Shown one piece after another: positions 11,803 to 23,114 of a stretch of 64,000 nt of DNA. Where the stretch lies: the NCBI RefSeq assembly GCF_000003815.2, contig NC_049985.1, positions 21,284,888 to 21,348,887 of the forward strand. Direction: 5' to 3'. Below the pieces are notes generated by a model. That model saw only the letters and a list, made by a program, of their open reading frames with translations. It had not been told where the DNA came from and did not search any database. This DNA comes from Branchiostoma floridae (lineage: Eukaryota > Chordata > Leptocardii > Amphioxiformes > Branchiostomatidae). Within the stretch, counting starts at the first letter, position 1. Each line of letters begins with the position of its first letter. The translations under genes were made by a program, and so were the position numbers.

Positions 11803-12150
11803 TGGAAAACTATCTTACCTTATTGGTAAATACAACCTGACAATCTGTTGGACAATCTCGACTTGAAGTCACCGACAATCACTTGTACCAGTGCCGGGAG
11901 AAACTGGATGTGGAGGACCAGGACAGGTTGAAGACCCGGTCTACAGTTCGGTACGTGTTGTTTGTCAGAGTATTCTAAAATATACTGCGCAACAGAGTCC
12001 ACTATGCCCGTTTCATAAACATTGATCAAGGGGACTTTTCAACGCTGCGATTGGTGCAAAATGATGTCACCCACAACAAAGGATGTTGACATCCACAGCA
12101 AACGCACGCACCGGTCGCATGCAGAGACGTGGCAGAAATACACCTGATAA
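11803..12150 (-). repeat. Array core copy 5, AAG|GTAAG donor
   Basis: The donor is the variant CCAATAAG|GTAAG at about 11812-11825. The minus frame YETGIVDSVAQYILEYSDKQ is open. This copy is the equivalent of those at 23734 and 37916 in the duplicated blocks. Confidence 0.6.
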
Positions 12151-12837
12151 ATTAAAAAAAAGCAGAACAACAATCATGGACAATATTTCAGCTTTTATTG
12201 GTGTTTTTGAATAGGATTACTAGTTTTGTTTTAATTGTTTTTGTGACAGTTTTTGTCAACAGGTGGATGCATTTTCGTGTATAATTGTGAATGTAATGAA
12301 TTCTTTTTTGTGTATTCTCGAATAAAGTTTAAGAAACTATACTTAGCATAATGGAGGACTCAAGATTAATTAAGGGCATTAATAGATAATGTATAGGAAT
12401 CTGTATTCATCGGTGATGAAACACAGTAGGATATAACTGTTGCAATATTGTGGCCAATATCAACCTTTGGTCAATGTAAACAGGACATCGTTTTTATTTT
12501 GTTTCTAACAAGGACATTTTAATCTACCTATTAGCGATGTTTTAATGCATGTAATAAATATACGGAAAAACTATTAGTGATTGTGTTGAAACCTCCCCTT
12601 GCTATACTTAATCACTTATCACAAAAGAAGCTGTTCGTAAGAAGATGCATGATTTTGAAAGTTTGTCTGCGTGTGTCTCCAACCATGTCTCGGCCAGGGG
12701 TTTTGGACAGTTCTGTAAGCAAGGGACGCGGGCGCGTTTTTGGAACAAAAATCATCGTAAGGATACAGCAATAAGCAGAAGTAAAACTCAACAAACATTG
12801 GTGTACACGGTCAAACGTTTGTAGAAAGCAGCGCTAG

Positions 12838-13215
12838 TGGAAAACTATCTTACCTGGGTGCTGAATACAATCGATATGGTTCGCTAAAGATCGGACAATC
12901 TTTCGGACATTCTCGACCTGAATCCAAGTCCCCGACAGTCAATCTTACCAGTGCTGAGAGAAACTGGATGCAGAAGACTAGGACAAATTGAAGACCAGGT
13001 CTACAGTTTGGTATGTGTTGTTTGTCCGAGTGTTCTAAAATATATTGCGCAACAGAGTCCACGATGCCCGTATCATGCGGGTTAGTCGATTTTACTTTTC
13101 CATGCTGTGATTGGTGCAAAATAATGTCAGCCAAAATAAAAAAAAAATCGTGGCATCCACAGCAAACGCATGCACCCAGCCGCATGCAGAAACGTGGCAG
13201 AAATGTACCCGACAA
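12838..13215 (-). repeat. Array core copy 6, long minus-strand frame
   Basis: A 121-codon frame runs across the whole core (GACVCCGC ... ILADIILHQSQHGKV ... GIVDSVAQYILEHSDKQH ... PYRLYSA) and meets the donor CACCCAG|GTAAG near 12855. The same long frame is present at 38953-39364. Confidence 0.6.
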
Positions 13216-13865
13216 AAGTAAAAAAGCAGCACAAGATTTATGGACAATATTTCTGCTATTATTCGTCTTTTTAAAGAGGATTACTAGCTTTTCTTGAATA
13301 GATAGTGAAAAATTTTGTCAACATGTGGACACATTTTCGAGTACAATTGTGAATGTAATGTAATGTAAGCTTTTGTGTATTCTCAAATAATAATGCTTGA
13401 AAAACTATGCATAGCAAAACGTGCATTCAAGGTTAATAAAGGGCATCAATCGCAGATTCATAGGCTTCAATATTTACAGTTGATGAAACATAGCAGGATA
13501 TAACTGTTGAAATATTTTGGCCAACCTCAACCTCTGGTCACTGTAAACAGGACATTTTTTTTAAATTTTGTTTCTACCAAGGACATCTTATTCTACCTAT
13601 TAGCGATGATTTCATGCATGTCAAAAATATATAGAAAACCCTTCAGTGATTGTGTTCAAACCTCTCCTTCCTAGAGAATAATTCATCACAAACGGAGTTG
13701 TTCTTAAGATGATGCATGACTTTGAAAGCTGGTCTGCGTGCACGTGTGTTTTCAACCATGTCTCTGCCAGGGATTTTGGACAGTTCTGTATGCAGGGGAC
13801 ACGGGCGGGCGCGTCTTTGGGACATACATTTGTTTTATTATATCTACCACAAACCTATCATGTCT

Positions 13866-14158
13866 CTCAGTAAGTGACTGTTTACAAAATTTCAAGTGTA
13901 CATTTTCAATAGGACAAGATTTAGGACTTTTGAATGGGCCCCAAATTTTACATCCATAGAGCAAAATAGGTTTAACACAAGTGTCGAAGGGTTTGTTTTT
14001 AACTGATAATGGTGCGTCTGCTTCGTCTAATGATTGTCTAATTACAAATAAAGCTTTCAATACCTTTCTGTATAAATATTTGCTGTTGGCTTTGAATGTT
14101 CCAGCTGAGGATACAACAATACCTAGATAACAATAAGATGCTACTATTTCTAAACTTT
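13866..14158 (-). mobile_element. Short LINE fragment, third copy within array
   Basis: It reads LKALFVIRQSLDEADAPLSV on the minus strand and has the same ~0.95-kb deletion junction (TGTCTCTCA/GTAAGTGA) as the copy at 10412, so both descend from one deleted ancestor. Confidence 0.75.
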
Positions 14159-14175
14159 GTAGAGAGCAGCGCTAG

Positions 14176-14505
14176 TGGAAAACTGCTAGATACAGTCGGT
14201 ACGGTTCGCTAGATGTTGGACAATCTTTTGGGCAAGCTCAACCTGAAGTCACAGACAGTCAATCTTAACAGTGCCGGAAGAAACTGAATGTGAAGGACCA
14301 GGACAAGAAGAAGATCTTGTCTACAGTTTGGTACGTGTTTTTGTCCCAGTATTCTAAAATACACTGCGCAACAGAGTCCACAATGCCCGTATTATGTAGA
14401 TTGATCGATTGGACTTTTCGATACTGTGATTGGTGCAAAATGATGTCATCCACAACAAAGAGTACGTGCGTGCGTAAAAACGTGGCAGAAATGTACGTGA
14501 CAGAT
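14176..14505 (-). repeat. Array core copy 7, donor lost
   Basis: It has the same donor deletion as copies 2 and 4. A minus frame reads ILEYWDKNTYQTVDKIFFLS before a stop. Confidence 0.6.
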
Positions 14506-15007
14506 ATAAAAGGTGTCACAACAATCTTTCAGAATTTATTCATCCTTTCTTGTGGATGTGTAATTTTTTTTTAATTCATAGATACCGTTTTTGTCAACAT
14601 GTACATGTGGAGACATTTTTTTCTTTGACTGTAAATGCAATTTAGACAAAATCAAAGTCCTATGTGCTTATCTATGATCAATTATTAGTACCATAAACCT
14701 GCTGCAATATTTTGGCAAATTTCAACCTTTGGTCAATGTAAACAGGACATTTCTTTCTACCAAGGACACTATATTCCACTGATAGCCATTCTTCGTTACA
14801 TGTAATGAATATACAGAACTTCTCTTAATGATTGGGTTAAAATTCTAGTTGCTACTTATCAGTTGTCACAAACGAAGCTGTTTGTAAGAAGATTCATGAG
14901 TTTGAAAGTTGGTCGGCGGGTGCCTGCAGCGTCGTCGCGGTCAGGGTTATTTTACGGTTCTGAGCGCACCGTGGGCGTCTTTGCGACAAACGTGGTAGAA
15001 ATAAAAA

Positions 15008-15325
15008 GTGTGGCAATAAAAATTATTGCCATGGCGACGGTGAAAATCATAACAATCCGTCGACCCCTTCTTGAGTTATTCCCTTTCAAAGTCTGACACC
15101 AAACCTGTCCTGCAGTTCCAAAACAAGCCGCTAGGGGGGGGGGGGCAAACCTATACCACTAACTCACGGCATCAAGAGCTGTCTACCACTTAAATGCATA
15201 GCCGCAGCATGTCCAAAACTCGAGATATCAAACCAGGAAGTTCCGCTGCAGTAAAGTAACCGGCCGCTAGGGGGCCCAAAATCTAATCGTTTCCGGGTCT
15301 CAACAAGGCCTACCCACATTTGTAT
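15008..15325 (-). mobile_element. CTTCGCC-ended dispersed element, half interrupted by LINE
   Basis: It is the reverse complement of part of the element at 35.2-36.1 kb: shared blocks include CTGCAGTTCCAAAACAAGCC and CAGGAAGTTCCGCTGCAGTA. The rest of the copy continues at 21108-21205 on the other side of the LINE. It interrupts the array after 'GTGGTAGAAATAAAAA', which resumes as 'AAAAATGTAACACAACGG' near 21513. Confidence 0.7.
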
Positions 15326-15413
15326 ATTTATCTATTCATTTTTTTTTTCTTCCTGATTCCGTGTTCGTCACGGCACTTTATTACATGTCACAGAAAGCTG
15401 TACAATATGTAGC

Positions 15414-18400
15414 TTATATCATATATCTAAGAATACATTCTGATTTGAAAATTTTCAGAATGATTTCTGCATCTTGACATAGTGAATTCGGGGATGACAC
15501 TGTAGACTTATATTTTACAATGGATAGTTTCGCAACTAGCAGCAGTTCATTGATGTACCGAAACTTGTTTAACATATGAGGGTTGTATCCAAAAATAATG
15601 TCATGTACAGTGAGAGATATGGAATAACTAAACAAACTTTCCACATAATCCCATAATGGTTTAACAATTTTACAGTCAAAGAAAAAATGCTCTATATATT
15701 CTATAATATCGCAAAAAATACACTTATTATTTTCTACAATTCTCATCTTATGCAACAATATTTTGGTCGGATAAATATTATGCCAGATCTTCCATTGCAA
15801 ACTAATAAGTTTGGGTTCTTTAGTGGTCAAGAAGGGAGATTTCCATAGTACATGCCAAGAAATGGAACGAAAATCGTACATAGGAAATCGTTTCTCCCAG
15901 AAATTCTGTGAAACTGGGACTGCTTGGTATTGCATGATACAGAAATTCTTAAAGAAGATAGAGTCTAGTAAGCGGATGTCTTTACCACAAAGTTTGATAC
16001 TGGGAGATTCTTCGTTGTCTAATCGAGAAACACCTTTCCATTGTTTGGGAATTGAATTGATTAAAGCATGATACTGTAGTAATACATGTGCATCATTACC
16101 AACAATAGCTTTTACATCATCAAAAGATATAAAGTTACCCTGATCATCCACAATATCATTTACATAAAGAATATGTCGTCTAATCCATTTCTTAAAATAA
16201 AGCATGTTGCCCTTGTAACTTATACAAGCATTGTTCCATAACAATTGCCAATTTACTTGATTTACCTCAATATCATTGACATTCTGTACAGGTTTCATTT
16301 CATACCAAGTAAGTATGAGTTTACGGTAATAGAGAGGTAAGGGCAACAGTGAATCTTTAGATGACACATGGACTGCCGAGCAGTTATGTCTCAATATACA
16401 AAGATCAGGTCCTAACTTCTTAAAATAATACAGTTGTATCTTCTTCCATGTAGGAGTAGGAGTTTCACTACCGGATAACAATTTTTTTATCGATCGTAAT
16501 AAACAACATTTGTGCATTATTCTTATATCTATCATTTTCAATCCTCCCTGTGAATAGTCTTGAACCATCACATTACGCTTTACTCTATCTCTTTTCCAGA
16601 TAAATCTGTAAAACATCAAATTAACATCCTTTAAGAAGCTATCCGGTGGTATAAGTGCACCAAAACTGTAAGACAGTTGTGAAGCTACAAGGTTTTTGAG
16701 CACTGTTATTTTTCCTATAAGACTAAGGTTGCGTGAAGCCCAAGATGATAAAATGTTTTTCATCTTACAGTATTTTTTGCTCCAATTTACTTCTACTTCA
16801 GAGGCACAACATGCAGATGAGAAAACAATCCCTAAACATTTTGCTGTGGTGCACCATTTTAGCCCACTAGCTTGTTCAGAGCAGTGTCTCCAAGGGCCTA
16901 GCCACATGGCTACTGTTTTTTCTTTATTCAAAACTAGACCAGAAAAAAACGGAAAAATGTCTAATAATATCTAAACTTCTATCAATAGAAATTTTGTCAC
17001 CAAGTATCAGTTCAGTATCATCTGCATATTGAAAAATTCGAGATTCAACATCGGAGTCGCCAAGCCCAGATAATGTAATACCTTTGATTTCGGAAGACTG
17101 GCGGACTTTAAGAGCAAAGAGCTCTGTGGCTAGAATAAACAGAAGAGAAGACAAGGGACATCCTTGACGTACACCTCTTCCCAGATCAAACCATTCAGAG
17201 ATATGACCACAATGATTGATACAACTACGGGCATTATTAGTGTATACCTTTACCCACTGAACAAAATCTGAACCGAAATTGAACTTTTCAAGAACTTTTA
17301 TAATGAGGTCTTTGGAAATAGCATCAAAGGCTTTGCTGTAATCTAAGAAGAGAATGGCACCTGGAACATTAGAATCTCTAGTAAAGCAAATTATGTCATC
17401 TATGGCTCGTATGTTATTCAAAATACTACGTCCCTTGATATATCCAACTTGGTCTGGTCCAACAATGTGAGAAATAATGTTCTGTAATCTATTTGCTAAT
17501 ATCTTTGCACCTATTTTGTAGTCCGTATTTGTGATTGAGATAGGTCGCCAGTTAGACAGCTGGTCTCTACTTAAATCTTGGTGTTCACCCCCTTTAAAGA
17601 GTAAGGATATAACCCCTTTACGTTGAGTGGAAGAAAGCTGGTTCTTCGTGTAGCCCTCATTTAGTGAGTTCAAAACCATAGATCCTATTCTGCTCCAAAA
17701 GACTTTATAAAAGTCAGTAGTAAGGCCATCTAGGCCGGGACTGCAATTTGTCATGTTACGTAGAGCAGATGTACATTCCGTCATAGTAAACAACCCTTCA
17801 CAAGATTTACTTTGCATGTCAGACAACGTCGGAAAATTTACGTCTGTAATAAAGTCATCAAAGCTTTCTATGTCGAAATCGTCGTTTTTACTGTATAGTT
17901 TTCTATAGTAATCGACCTGTTGTTCCAATAATTTATTTTGATCTGTTATTATGTGACCGTCAGGTGTTCTGAGGCTTGTAATAACATTGTGTATGGCACG
18001 TGACTTCTCAAGTCGAAGAAAGTAGGCTGTGTTTTTTTCTCCTTCCTCAATCCATTTAACTTTTGAGCGGATTTGTGCACCATGCGCCTCGTGAAGGACT
18101 AATGCTTCAAACTCAGCCTTTGTGTTGTGCACCTGTTGCTGTAAAGTTAAATTCTTTGGATCGGAAGCTAATTGTTTTTCCAGCCGTTCTAATTTTTCAT
18201 CAATTATGTTGTGTTTGTTTTTCAAGAGCCTTTTGTTTCCCGTAACTAATTGAGAAAGTTTTTATCTTACTCTTACAGATGTCCCATATTAACTGTTTAT
18301 CTTCGATCACAGAGTCACTAAGGCCTTCTTGGATGTTTCCTATGATTTCATTAACACGATCAACAAACACCTTATCTTTTAGAAATGAATTATTGAATTT

Positions 18401-19159
18401 CCAATATGAAGGTCCTTTGTCAAACTGTGTTACAGACATATCCAATACAACAGCTCTATGATCACTGCAGGGGAAAGAGATGATTTCACATGTAGTAGTT
18501 TTATCAAACAAAAAGTCATTAATCAGGAGATAATCTAGTCTCCTGGCTGTAAAAGGGTTTCTCTTAGACCATGTGTAATCCTTGTCTTCACTATGGAAGA
18601 CTCTCCAGATGTCAAGTAGTTCAAGGTTGTCTGTCAAATTATTAAAACATTTAACCTCTGCTTTATCATGCTCTTTCCCAGCTACATTGTCGAGATCACG
18701 ATTGAGTACTGTATTGAAATCACCAGCTAACATAAAATATTCACCGTCACAACAATGTTCTTGCAGTTGAGTTAGAACCTGTTTGTAGAACAGTTTCTTA
18801 CTCACTACATTGTTAGGAGCATATACATTGAAACAAACAAATTTCTCACCATGGTGTATAAATTTCACACCGATTGAACGATCAGAAAGATTTATAAATT
18901 CAACATTATTACTGTCAAAATTCTCAGCTATTAATATAATTTGTCCTTTACTGTGTGAGGTGCAAGGATGAGCGTAAAGTTTTCCACCCCACTCTTTTGT
19001 CCATGCATCTTTGACATCATTGGTTATATAAGTTTCCTGCAAGCAAACAATATCAATTTGTTTTGTTTTCAAATATTGAAAAACAGTTCGACGGACGGAT
19101 CTTTTCCGTAGTCCTCTGACATTGATGCTAAGAAAACGTACCATGACAACAAATGTCAA
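15414..19159 (-). pseudogene. LINE ORF2: AP endonuclease, reverse transcriptase, C-terminal domain
   Basis: ORF2 of an L1/Tx1-type retrotransposon, which nicks target DNA and reverse-transcribes the element RNA onto it. Segment 19159-18200 is the AP-type endonuclease: SINVRGLRKRSVRR, the catalytic CLQETY, LAGDFNTVLNRD and CSDHRAV. Segment 18225-16924 holds the polymerase: LDYSKAFDAISKD (motif A), RQGCPLSSLLFI (motif B) and FQYADDTELIL (motif C). Segment 16931-15414 holds the thumb and C-terminal part with the zinc-like CIFCDIIEYIEHFFFDC. The three segments are joined by two single-base frame changes: one near 18200-18225, and one at a run of seven A at about 16943 (plus strand). Conceptual length is about 1,240 residues, normal for the family. 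Start: ATG at 19159. Either real decay or homopolymer sequencing errors could explain the breaks. Confidence 0.9.
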
Positions 19160-19165
19160 TCAGAA

Positions 19166-19480
19166 TGTTTCATCTTAACTTATGAATTTTATACCAATGA
19201 CCCTCTCAGATATATCAATAAATTCCACATTTTTAATGTTGGAACCTTTAGATATCAAAATAACTTGTCCTTTGCTATGACAGGTACCAGGGTGTGCGTA
19301 AAGCATCCCTCCCCATTCTGTCTTCCATGTCTCTATATCAGCACTGCTGATGTAAGTTTCTTGCATAAAAGCAATGTCTATCTTCTTATCTTTAAGGTAT
19401 TGAAAAACAGTTCGCCGTACCGTTCGTTTCCTTAAGCCTCGCGTGTTGATGGTGAGTAGTCGAACTATGGGTGTTGATGG
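19166..19480 (-). pseudogene. Extra N-terminal endonuclease segment between ORF1 and ORF2
   Basis: The minus frame reads TINTRGLRKRTVRRTVFQYL, then QETYISSADIETWKTEWGG and ends at GIKFIS-stop. It is a diverged copy of the first ~95 residues of the ORF2 endonuclease that starts just downstream at 19159 (there: SINVRGLRKRSVRRTVFQYL and QETYITNDVKDAWTKEWGG). The catalytic glutamate in QE is present but the DFN and SDH motifs are absent, so the piece cannot be a working nuclease. It probably marks recombination or template switching between two related elements. It immediately follows the stop of ORF1. Confidence 0.8.
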
Positions 19481-19496
19481 AAGATAGACCTAAGTC

Positions 19497-20708
19497 CTAC
19501 CCATTGTCTTTGTTTCTCCTCTGATCGTTGTGGCGACCGTCGTCTTTGTACAGTTTGTCCGGCTTCGACTTGTCAGGCGGAGTCAGAACATTCTTTCTCT
19601 TCCTAGTTGATCTTGATGTCCCAGGTTGACGCCGTTGACCTTGATCTCTAGTGTCCTCAGTGCTGGTGGGCGCTGGGCGCGTTGAACGTGTAAGTCTTCT
19701 CTGATTGGTTCCACCAGAGAGACCGGCTTGTTCCTGATGTGGGGGGTTTGCAATTGACTCTGTCTCACACCGAGTGTTCTCTGCGCCATCACTGTCCCCT
19801 GTAACTAGACTCTCGGCTGTCTCATCAGGATCACCAGAAGCCCAGTCTGTCCAGTCTTGATCTTCTCCACTATTTTTGTTATTAACGACTGCTCTTGAAG
19901 CACTAGTCGATCGAGAGTTGGACGCCTCCCGGGCAGCTCTGAGTCCTTGCTGAACTTTCTGCTCAACATCTCTTCTTTCTCTTGATGGATTACTTCTTTC
20001 GGCCCTGCACCACTTTTTTGTGTGACCTTTTTTTCCGCAGTTGTGGCAAGTGATGCGATGAGGGCATTCGTGGAATTCATGGTCCTCTGACTTGCAAGAT
20101 TTGCAGTTGATATGCTGGCCATCGTGGAAAACTGTCACTTCAATGTCAATCAGAGAAACTGTATCCGTAGGGTCAGGTATGCTGTAGGTACCGTACCGCT
20201 GGAATGGGTTGGTGATCTTCGACGCATAACAGAATCTGTGGCCCGAGTACAGGTGCTGAAAGGGGGAGTCCGCATTCCTGTTCTTCTTCTGATGTCTCAG
20301 GACTTCTGTCGTCCTTTCAGCTCTCGAGTCCACCCATTGTGCAACCTCATCATCCGATACACTATGCGGAATACCATGGATAGAAATCCTGATTTCGGTT
20401 TTCCTTAAACCCGTTTTCTGGAAATCCAGGATTCCGTAGGATTTTGAACCGACAACCACTCGACCTACGCTGATTGCTTTCGCCTTAGCATCCAGGCATG
20501 TAAAATTGATTACCCAGGTGCGCTTCTGGCTCAGGTACTGTGCGCCTAGGATTTCTTCTGGTTTTATGGAATCATCCAGCTCATTCTGAACAGTATTGTA
20601 CAGTGCTTCAACTATATCAAATTCAGACAACTTGGGCATACCGACCGCGTCGATTTTGATCCAAAGATTGGTGTCTTGGAGCCTTGAAATGTCTTCACGT
20701 GCCGCCAT
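19497..20708 (-). CDS. LINE ORF1: nucleic-acid-binding protein with two CCHC knuckles
   Basis: ORF1 protein (403 residues) of the L1-like LINE; such proteins coat the element RNA in the cytoplasmic ribonucleoprotein particle. The first ~200 residues look like a folded gag/RRM-type region (LRKTEIRISIHGIPHSVSDD around 101-120). Two canonical zinc knuckles follow: C202-C205-H210-C215 and C221-C224-H229-C234. The remaining ~170 residues are polar, rich in S, T, R, D and E, with a basic end (TRKRKN). The frame is intact from ATG at 20708. The 5' UTR is short, and a (TAAA)n microsatellite lies upstream of it. Two CCHC motifs in ORF1 fit Tx1/L1-like elements and not mammalian L1, whose ORF1p has none. 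Confidence 0.85.
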   Translation of the reverse strand: MAAREDISRLQDTNLWIKIDAVGMPKLSEFDIVEALYNTVQNELDDSIKPEEILGAQYLSQKRTWVINFTCLDAKAKAISVGRVVVGSKSYGILDFQKTGLRKTEIRISIHGIPHSVSDDEVAQWVDSRAERTTEVLRHQKKNRNADSPFQHLYSGHRFCYASKITNPFQRYGTYSIPDPTDTVSLIDIEVTVFHDGQHINCKSCKSEDHEFHECPHRITCHNCGKKGHTKKWCRAERSNPSRERRDVEQKVQQGLRAAREASNSRSTSASRAVVNNKNSGEDQDWTDWASGDPDETAESLVTGDSDGAENTRCETESIANPPHQEQAGLSGGTNQRRLTRSTRPAPTSTEDTRDQGQRRQPGTSRSTRKRKNVLTPPDKSKPDKLYKDDGRHNDQRRNKDNG

Positions 20709-20835
20709 CTTTCCTGTCGGAGTAGCCCTCCCACTGGTCTTAAAAAGACGGGCACAAAGTCTTCCAAAGATTGAAAGAAAGTAATTCCAAGGCAGCGACG
20801 AAAGTCAGCACACACTTATGTATCACTACTAACTC

Positions 20836-21017
20836 AAATTTTTTATTTATTTTTATTTATTTACTTATTTTTTATTTATTTGCGTTCTATTTATTTTTGT
20901 TTATTTGCGTTCTATTTATTTTTGTTTAAATTCTTTTGTTTGTTTGTTTTTATTTATTTATTTATTTTTGTTTGTTTGTTTTATTTTTGTTTGTTTATTT
21001 TTTATATAATTATATAT

Positions 21018-21108
<91 letters not shown>
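20836..21108 (+). repeat. (TTTA)n / (TTTG)n microsatellite
   Basis: About 270 bp of TTTA with scattered TTTG units; the last ~90 bp are pure TTTA. It abuts the 5' end of the LINE, not its 3' end, so it is not that element's tail. Its open plus-strand frame (LFIYLFI repeats) is only a product of the repeat. Confidence 0.95.
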
Positions 21109-21205
21109 GGGTATCAATACCATCCATCCAGGCGTTCTCAAGTTATGGTGGTCTTCAAGCTACCCAAAATATAACGTTCTTGGCGAAGGTAACTATCACA
21201 TCGCT
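21108..21205 (-). mobile_element. CTTCGCC-ended dispersed element, terminal part
   Basis: It matches the first ~100 bp of the element at 35.2 kb in reverse orientation, ending 'TTCTTGGCGAAGGTAA'. With 15008-15325 it rebuilds one copy split by the LINE. The following 21206-21512 holds nothing I recognise and is absent from other array copies. Confidence 0.7.
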
Positions 21206-21767
21206 ATCTCACAAACCTCCACATGTTATACATCATTTAAGCACAAACAATGCTTGTTTCACACATCGGTTTTGCATTTTTGAAACAAAGATATCAAGGG
21301 TGAAGAAGGCCACCAAACTTTCCAAGTTTGCACACGACAGGTATATGTCATGCGACTGGAAAGCTTACCCGTGGAGGTAATGGTTCAGTCCAGCATGATG
21401 CAACTACGCACGCGCGGAATCTACATTCCTGACATTCCTGTGGAAGTTTTGGAATTCTTTGCAAATGGTCCCACACTATACTATTAGGCTCGCCCATCAG
21501 GCGTCGCCAAAAAATGTAACACAACGGCACAAAGAATCACTATTTTTACCTTCAGAAAAGGGAAAGTTGGTCTGCACGCGTGTGTACCCAGGTTCGGGGT
21601 TTTGGACGGAAATTCTGTACGCAGGTTGCGCGGGCGAGCGCGCCTTCGGTGAAACATGGGGTCCACCATGGTCACAAACCTGTCATGTCTCGGAAAGAAT
21701 ACAGCAATAAGCAGCAGTTGAGCATTCGTGTACACGGTCAAACGTTACTTTGCAGAAAGCAGCGCCC

Positions 21768-22090
21768 GTAGAAAACTATCTTACCTGATTGCTAAATATA
21801 CAGCCTGACAATGTTTTGGACAATCTCTACCTGAAGTCACCAACAATCACTTGTACCAGTACCGGGAGAAACTGGATGTGGAGGACCAGGACAGGTTGAA
21901 GACCCGGTCTATAGTTCGGTAAGTGTTGTTTGTCCGAGTGTTCTAAAATACACTGTGCAGCAGAGTCCACGATGCCAGTTTCAGAAAGATTGATCAAGGG
22001 GACTTTTCGATGCTGTGATTGGTGCGAAATAATGTCACCCACAACAAAGGCTACGTGCGTGCGTGGGAAACGTGGCAGAAATGTACGTGA
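21768..22090 (-). repeat. Array core copy 8, donor intact
   Basis: A 95-codon minus frame (HVAFVVGDIISHQSQHRKV ... LINLSETGIVDSAAQCILEH) is open through the core but stops about 40 bp before the donor CAG|GTAAG at 21788. Confidence 0.6.
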
Positions 22091-22229
22091 CAGATATGAA
22101 AGGCTGCACAACAATCTTTCAGATTTTATTCATCCTTTCTTGTGAAACTGTAAGTTTCTTTTAAATTCATAGATACAGTTTTTGTCAACATGTAGAGAAA
22201 TTTTTTGGTATGATTGTAAATGCAATTTA

Positions 22230-23114
22230 GGCCATGTTGATTTGATTATATGGATGACATCCGCGCTCGCACCAATTTTCGACCATTTCCAAAAAAAAAA
22301 AGTTTTCGACCACACAATGAATTATGCTAAGCAGCTGTAAAATGAGCACAAGTATTCCGTAGATTGAAAAAAAGTATCAGAAAACAGATAACTAATGCCA
22401 TAGAATGCCAAAATAAATCTAAAGTCAAAGAATAAGATATGAAAGGACAGAAAGAAAACAAACTATTGTTGGTAGGGGGAGGTACCAGTACAGAAAATTC
22501 AGGTATAGGTTCCGTTCAGGTCCAGAGGATCATTTCCAGGCCCTGACCTGAACCTGGACCTGATTGTCTGTGGAAACTTGAGAACTGGCAATACTCAAAA
22601 CAATGGTAACTGGTCAATTTTGCGACAAAGTGTCAGGTGGATTATTGGAATCCCGCTGGCATTTTAAAATCCATGTAAGAAAGGCTGTCTCTGTACCTTT
22701 GACTGTAGAAACTTGGTACCATTGACTATTGACTATAAAGTATAAACTCTACTTGACTTCGCTCTTGTTGTCTTCTTGGCCCCCGGTAAGACCCTAAATA
22801 CCTGCAGACATCGTGTGTCCATCTTGTAATTGGCGAAACCCGTTCCTCTGATTTTTTTCAGGTCTGCTTTTTTAGGATTGGTTCAAGAGGAAAAAAAAAA
22901 TGTTTTTTTTTTACCCGTATGATGTACTAGTCCCTACACCTAACTGTTGGTATACCATACTATATGTGCTTAGTCCTATGTTCAACCTTCCTGGCCACTT
23001 TGATTTCATACTGAAGGCACCTTTATTTTGGGCCAAACTTTTTTTTATTCGTTCCCTCGCATCAATTTTGGAGTTCCGAAAGGATGTCATCCATATAATC
23101 AAATCAACATGGCC
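22230..23114. mobile_element. TIR element with TTA target duplication, 885 bp
   Basis: The ends are perfect inverted repeats of about 33 bp beginning GGCCATGTTGATTTGATTAT and flanked by TTA on both sides (22227-22229 and 23115-23117). The empty site is visible in other units as 'CAATTTAGACAAA'. TTA duplications point to a PIF/Harbinger-like origin. No transposase is present. An internal stretch (22487-22565) matches the end of the hAT-like element at 48.2 kb (GTACAGAAAATTCAGG and GAACCTGGACCTGATT). Confidence 0.8.

Larger units (their letters stand above)
15326..20835 (-). mobile_element. L1-like LINE, near full length, ORF2 frameshifted
   Basis: On the minus strand the order is short 5' UTR, ORF1 (20708-19497), an extra partial endonuclease segment (19480-19166), then ORF2 (19159-15414) and a 3' region ending in an A-rich run (15340-15350). 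It is inserted in a CTTCGCC-ended element, breaking the site 'CCCACAT/ACCAAATATCAATAC' as seen in the intact copy near 35290-35320. ORF2 shows two frameshifts, so this copy is not active as read. Confidence 0.85.

Noticed and set aside
15811-18770. Plus-strand frames over the LINE ORF2
   Set aside because: Antisense shadows of the minus-strand reverse transcriptase and endonuclease.
20880-21380. Open frame of 166 codons
   Set aside because: Most of it is translated (TTTA)n microsatellite; no protein signal.
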